NCBI RefSeq assembly: GCF_030286555.1
Contig: NZ_JASVWF010000002.1
Coordinates: forward strand, 1,054,001 to 1,118,000
Source: Actinomycetospora termitidis
GTDB taxonomy: Bacteria > Actinomycetota > Actinomycetes > Mycobacteriales > Pseudonocardiaceae
Direction: 5' to 3'
Length of the DNA: 64,000 nt
Shown in pieces: positions 60,835-64,000 of this stretch. Positions within the stretch are counted from its first letter, which is position 1. Every line of letters begins with the position of its first letter. Made by a program: the position numbers and the translations under genes. The notes below the pieces were generated by a model. That model made no database searches. It saw only the letters and a program-made list of their open reading frames with translations, and was not told the origin of the DNA.

Positions 60835-61995
60835 GTGAGCGTCACCGCCGCCGCCGGCTTCCGGGCCACCGGCGTCCGCGCCGGGCTGCGCGCCCACGGC
60901 GACCGCCCCGATCTCGCCCTGGTGGTCAACGACGGCCCGTCGACCACCGCGGCCGGGGTCTTCACCCGCAACCAGGTCAAGGCCGCCCCCGTGCTGTGGT
61001 CCCAGCAGGTGCTGCGCGAGCGCTCCCTGCGCGCGGTCGTGCTGAACTCGGGGGGCGCGAACGCCTGCACCGGCCCCGACGGGTTCGGCGACACCCACCG
61101 CACCGCCGAGAAGGTCGCCGAGGTCCTCGGGTGCGGGGCGATCGAGGTCGCGGTCTGCTCGACCGGGCTGATCGGCGAGCGGCTCCCCATCGACTCCCTG
61201 CTCGCCGGGGTCGACGAGGCGGCGACCGGGCTCGGCGACGACGAGGCCGCCGGGACCTCGGCCGCCACCGCCGTCCTCACCACCGACACCGTCGACAAGC
61301 AGGCGGCCCGGACGCGCGACGGCTGGACGGTCGGCGGGTTCGCGAAGGGCGCCGGGATGATGGCGCCGAGCCTCGCGACCATGCTCGTCGTCGTCACCAC
61401 CGACGCCGCGCTCGACGCCGAGGTCGCCGATCGCGCCCTCCGCGCGGCCACATCCGTGACCTTCGACCGGCTCGACATCGACGGGTCGACCAGCACGAAC
61501 GACACGGTGATCCTGCTGGCGTCCGGATCCTCCGGCGTGACGCCCGACGAGGGGACCTTCACCGGCGAGCTGCGCGAGGTGTGCGCCGAGCTCGCCCGCG
61601 GGCTGCAGGCCGACGCCGAGGGGGTCACCAAGCGCATCGTCGTGACCGTGACGGGCGCGTCCACCGACGCCGAGGCGCTCGTGGGGGCCCGCGCGGTCGC
61701 CCGCGACAGCCTGGTGAAGACCGCGCTGTTCGGCTCCGACCCGAACTGGGGCCGGATCGCGGCCGCGATCGGCGCCAGCGACGCCCGGGTGGAGCCGGAG
61801 ACGCTGTCGGTCACCGTCAACGGGGTGCTGCTCTGTGCCGCCGCCGCGGCGGTGGGCGACCGGTCGAAGGCCGACCTCACCGGGCGGGACGTCGAGGTCG
61901 AGGTCGATCTCGGTCTGGGCACCGGGACCGCGACCGTGCTGACCACCGACCTGTCGCACGCCTACGTCGAAGAGAACAGCGCGTACTCGACATGA
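60835..61995 (+). CDS. argJ: Glutamate N-acetyltransferase / amino-acid acetyltransferase
   Basis: A 386-residue proenzyme that self-cleaves in the ALATML-type site, here SLATMLVVV, with Thr182 as the new N-terminal nucleophile. It recycles the acetyl group from N-acetylornithine to glutamate. Other signatures are [59 protein letters not shown] and the C-terminal [14 protein letters not shown] preceded by GAGGAGGA. Its stop overlaps argB (ATGA). Whether it is mono- or bifunctional cannot be read directly. Confidence 0.96.
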   Translation: MSVTAAAGFRATGVRAGLRAHGDRPDLALVVNDGPSTTAAGVFTRNQVKAAPVLWSQQVLRERSLRAVVLNSGGANACTGPDGFGDTHRTAEKVAEVLGCGAIEVAVCSTGLIGERLPIDSLLAGVDEAATGLGDDEAAGTSAATAVLTTDTVDKQAARTRDGWTVGGFAKGAGMMAPSLATMLVVVTTDAALDAEVADRALRAATSVTFDRLDIDGSTSTNDTVILLASGSSGVTPDEGTFTGELREVCAELARGLQADAEGVTKRIVVTVTGASTDAEALVGARAVARDSLVKTALFGSDPNWGRIAAAIGASDARVEPETLSVTVNGVLLCAAAAAVGDRSKADLTGRDVEVEVDLGLGTGTATVLTTDLSHAYVEENSAYST

Positions 61996-62900
61996 CCGCG
62001 ACGTCGCACGAGGAGGCCCAGGGCAAGGCGGCCGTGCTGGCCGAGGCGCTGCCGTGGCTGCGGGAGTTCCAGGACGCGATCGTCGTCGTCAAGTACGGCG
62101 GCAACGCGATGGTCGACGACGAGCTGCGCCGCGCCTTCGCCGAGGACATGGTGTTCCTGCGCCTCGCCGGGATCCGTCCGGTCGTCGTGCACGGCGGCGG
62201 TCCCCAGATCTCCGCCATGCTCGAGCGGCTCGGCATGGAGGGCGAGTTCCGCGGCGGGCTGCGGGTGACCACGCCGGAGACGATGGACGTCGTCCGGATG
62301 GTGCTCGTGGGGCAGGTCGGCCGGGAGCTCGTCGGCCTGGTCAACGCCCACGGGCCCCTCGCGGTCGGGATGTCCGGTGAGGACGCGCAACTGTTCACGG
62401 CCGCGCGGCGCACCGCCACCGTCGACGGCGAGCAGGTCGACGTCGGTCTGGTCGGCGACGTCGTCGCCGTCAACCCCGCGGCCGTGCTCGACCTCGTCGC
62501 CGGCGGCCGCATCCCGGTGATCTCCACGGTCGCCCCCGACATCGACGGCGTCGTGCACAACGTGAACGCCGACACCGCCGCGGGGGCACTCGCGGTCGCC
62601 CTGGGAGCCCGCAAGCTCGTCGTCCTCACCGACGTCGAGGGGCTCTACACCGACTGGCCCGACCGCGCGAGCCTCCGCACCGAGATCGGTGCGGACGAGC
62701 TCGCCGGGCTCCTGCCCGGTCTCGCGAGCGGCATGATCCCCAAGATGGAGGCCTGCCTGCGGGCGGTCCTGGGCGGCGTGCCCCGCGCGCACGTCATCGA
62801 CGGCCGGGTGGCGCACTCGGTCCTGCTCGAGGTCTTCACCAGCAAGGGCGTCGGGACGATGGTCGTCCCCGCCGAGGAACCCGGAGGAGGTCCCGCATGA
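61992..62900 (+). CDS. argB: Acetylglutamate kinase
   Basis: A 302-residue amino-acid kinase, the second arginine step and usual point of feedback inhibition. It shows [67 protein letters not shown] and [11 protein letters not shown]. The N-terminal helix (about 20 residues before the Lys strand) is present, typical of arginine-inhibited hexameric enzymes. It overlaps argJ and argD by 4 nt each. Confidence 0.96.
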   Translation: MTATSHEEAQGKAAVLAEALPWLREFQDAIVVVKYGGNAMVDDELRRAFAEDMVFLRLAGIRPVVVHGGGPQISAMLERLGMEGEFRGGLRVTTPETMDVVRMVLVGQVGRELVGLVNAHGPLAVGMSGEDAQLFTAARRTATVDGEQVDVGLVGDVVAVNPAAVLDLVAGGRIPVISTVAPDIDGVVHNVNADTAAGALAVALGARKLVVLTDVEGLYTDWPDRASLRTEIGADELAGLLPGLASGMIPKMEACLRAVLGGVPRAHVIDGRVAHSVLLEVFTSKGVGTMVVPAEEPGGGPA

Positions 62901-64000
62901 CCACGTCAGCACCCACCGGTGAGGACCTCCGCCGCCGCTGGTCGGAGACGATGATGGGGAACTACGGCACCCCGCCGATCGACCTCGTCCGGGGCGAGGG
63001 CGCCCGCGTCTGGGACACCGACGGTCGCGAGTACCTCGACCTGCTCGGCGGGATCGCGGTCAACCTGCTCGGCCACGCGCACCCCGCCGTGGTCGAGGCG
63101 GTGACCCGGCAGGTCGCCACCCTCGGCCACACCTCGAATCTCGTGATCAACCCGCGCACCGTCGAGCTCGGCGAGCGCCTGCTGGAGCTGCTCGGGGTGA
63201 CCGACGGCCGGGTGCTGATGTGCAACTCCGGCGCGGAGGCCAACGAGGCGGCCTTCAAGATCGCCCGGCGGACCGGTCGGCCGAAGATCGTCGCCGCCGA
63301 GGGCGGGTTCCACGGCCGGACGATGGGCGCCCTCGCGATGACCGGCCAGCCCGCCAAGCGCGAGCCGTTCGAGCCGATGCCGCCCGGGGTGGAGTTCGTG
63401 CCCTACGGCGACGCCGAGGCGCTGCGGGCCGCGGTGGACGGCGACACCGCGGCGGTCGTCCTCGAGCCGATCCAGGGCGAGGCGGGCGTCGTCATCCCGC
63501 CCGAGGGCTACCTCCAGGCGGCCCGCGAGATCACCTCGGACGCCGGCGCCCTGCTCGTCGTCGACGAGGTGCAGACCGGCATCGGGCGCACCGGGGTCTG
63601 GTTCGCCCACCAGCGCGCGGGCGTCGTCCCCGACGTCGTGACGCTGGCGAAGGGCCTCGGCGGCGGCCTCCCGCTCGGCGCCTGCATCGGCATCGGTTCC
63701 GCCGCCGAGCTGCTCGGGGCGGGCCAGCACGGCACGACCTTCGGGGGCAACCCGGTGTGCTGTGCCGCCGCGCTGGCCGTCCTCGACACGATCGTCCGGG
63801 AGGGACTGCTCGACCGAGCCGACACGCTCGGCAAGGACCTCGGGACGCGGATCGAGGGCCTCGACCACCCGCTGGTCGACCACGTCGACGCGGCCGGCCT
63901 GCTGATCGGCGTCGCCCTGACCACCCCGGCCTCGCCGCAGGTCACCGCCGCTGCCCTCGAGTCCGGCTTCCTGATCAACGGGGCCGTCCCGGGCCGGCTG
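62897..64000 (+). CDS. argD: Acetylornithine aminotransferase (partial, runs off the window)
   Basis: The first 368 residues of a class III PLP aminotransferase, the fourth arginine step. It shows [79 protein letters not shown] and the PLP Lys in [14 protein letters not shown]. The frame is open to the last base; about 25-35 more residues are expected. ATG overlaps the argB stop. A dual role in lysine synthesis (DapC) is known for homologues. Confidence 0.95.
   Translation, partial: MTTSAPTGEDLRRRWSETMMGNYGTPPIDLVRGEGARVWDTDGREYLDLLGGIAVNLLGHAHPAVVEAVTRQVATLGHTSNLVINPRTVELGERLLELLGVTDGRVLMCNSGAEANEAAFKIARRTGRPKIVAAEGGFHGRTMGALAMTGQPAKREPFEPMPPGVEFVPYGDAEALRAAVDGDTAAVVLEPIQGEAGVVIPPEGYLQAAREITSDAGALLVVDEVQTGIGRTGVWFAHQRAGVVPDVVTLAKGLGGGLPLGACIGIGSAAELLGAGQHGTTFGGNPVCCAAALAVLDTIVREGLLDRADTLGKDLGTRIEGLDHPLVDHVDAAGLLIGVALTTPASPQVTAAALESGFLINGAVPGRL

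Overview
The window is about 73% G+C, gene-dense, uses GTG starts freely and has many 4-nt ATGA/GTGA gene junctions, so it comes from a high-GC actinomycete. The protein sequences and the gene order fit Pseudonocardiaceae (a Pseudonocardia- or Actinomycetospora-like organism); that placement is inference. From memory, the order lspA / RluA-type synthase / dnaE1 / bioA-bioF-bioD / bioB-bsaP-membrane protein / nrtR-nadABC / MBL hydrolase-uvrA / infC-rpmI-rplT-trmH / pheS-pheT / argC-J-B-D follows the backbone of Mycobacterium tuberculosis Rv1539 to Rv1655. The window therefore reads as a conserved chromosomal backbone with lineage-specific cargo between the blocks. No rRNA, tRNA, insertion sequence, prophage or CRISPR array was found.

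Region by region. 1-4.9 kb: tail of an unknown gene, a methyltransferase, a K+/H+ antiporter, lspA, a pseudouridine synthase and an anchored protein. 5.0-10.2 kb: a type II NADH dehydrogenase, a LuxR-type two-component system, malate dehydrogenase and a DapA-type synthase. 10.2-10.7 kb: a repeat-rich gap and a Cys-rich small protein. 10.8-14.4 kb: dnaE. 14.4-19.9 kb: a probable catabolic island, with crotonase plus two tandem luciferase-like flavin oxidoreductases on the minus strand, a divergent class II aldolase and amidohydrolase, and a PaaX-type regulator. 19.9-29.3 kb: biotin genes (bioA, bioF, bioD, bioB, bsaP) interleaved with a SulP-carbonic anhydrase fusion, a zinc-ribbon protein and a UPF0158 protein. 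29.2-36.1 kb: a LON-domain protein, an NrtR-like regulator and the divergent nadA-nadB-nadC-nudix-oxidase operon. 36.1-42.2 kb: two tandem GH12 glycosidases, an S4 protein, two tandem EAL-DICT proteins and an MBL hydrolase. 42.5-51.7 kb: uvrA, infC (ATC start), rpmI, rplT, a TrmH methyltransferase, pheS and pheT. 51.7-59.7 kb: repeat element, TetR with a divergent hydrolase, a 2-oxoacid decarboxylase, an AlkZ-like protein, an acyl-CoA ligase and a second NDH-2-like flavoprotein. 59.75-64 kb: argC-argJ-argB-argD, the last truncated by the window end.

Regulation is unusually readable. At about ten genes a TAnnnT hexamer ends 6-9 nt before the start codon, which implies leaderless transcripts. 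Good dyads sit at the nadA promoter (candidate NrtR operator), between tetR and its divergent hydrolase (nested palindrome over the promoter), and between the MBL gene and uvrA (13-bp perfect inverted repeat). Two genes appear to start at CTG in a CTGA stop-start overlap, and infC appears to start at ATC. Two repeat patterns were not explained by any gene: a GAGCGAAGGG hairpin element at three intergenic loci, and a dispersed 12-mer CCCGACGACGGG found nine times exactly in genes and gaps.
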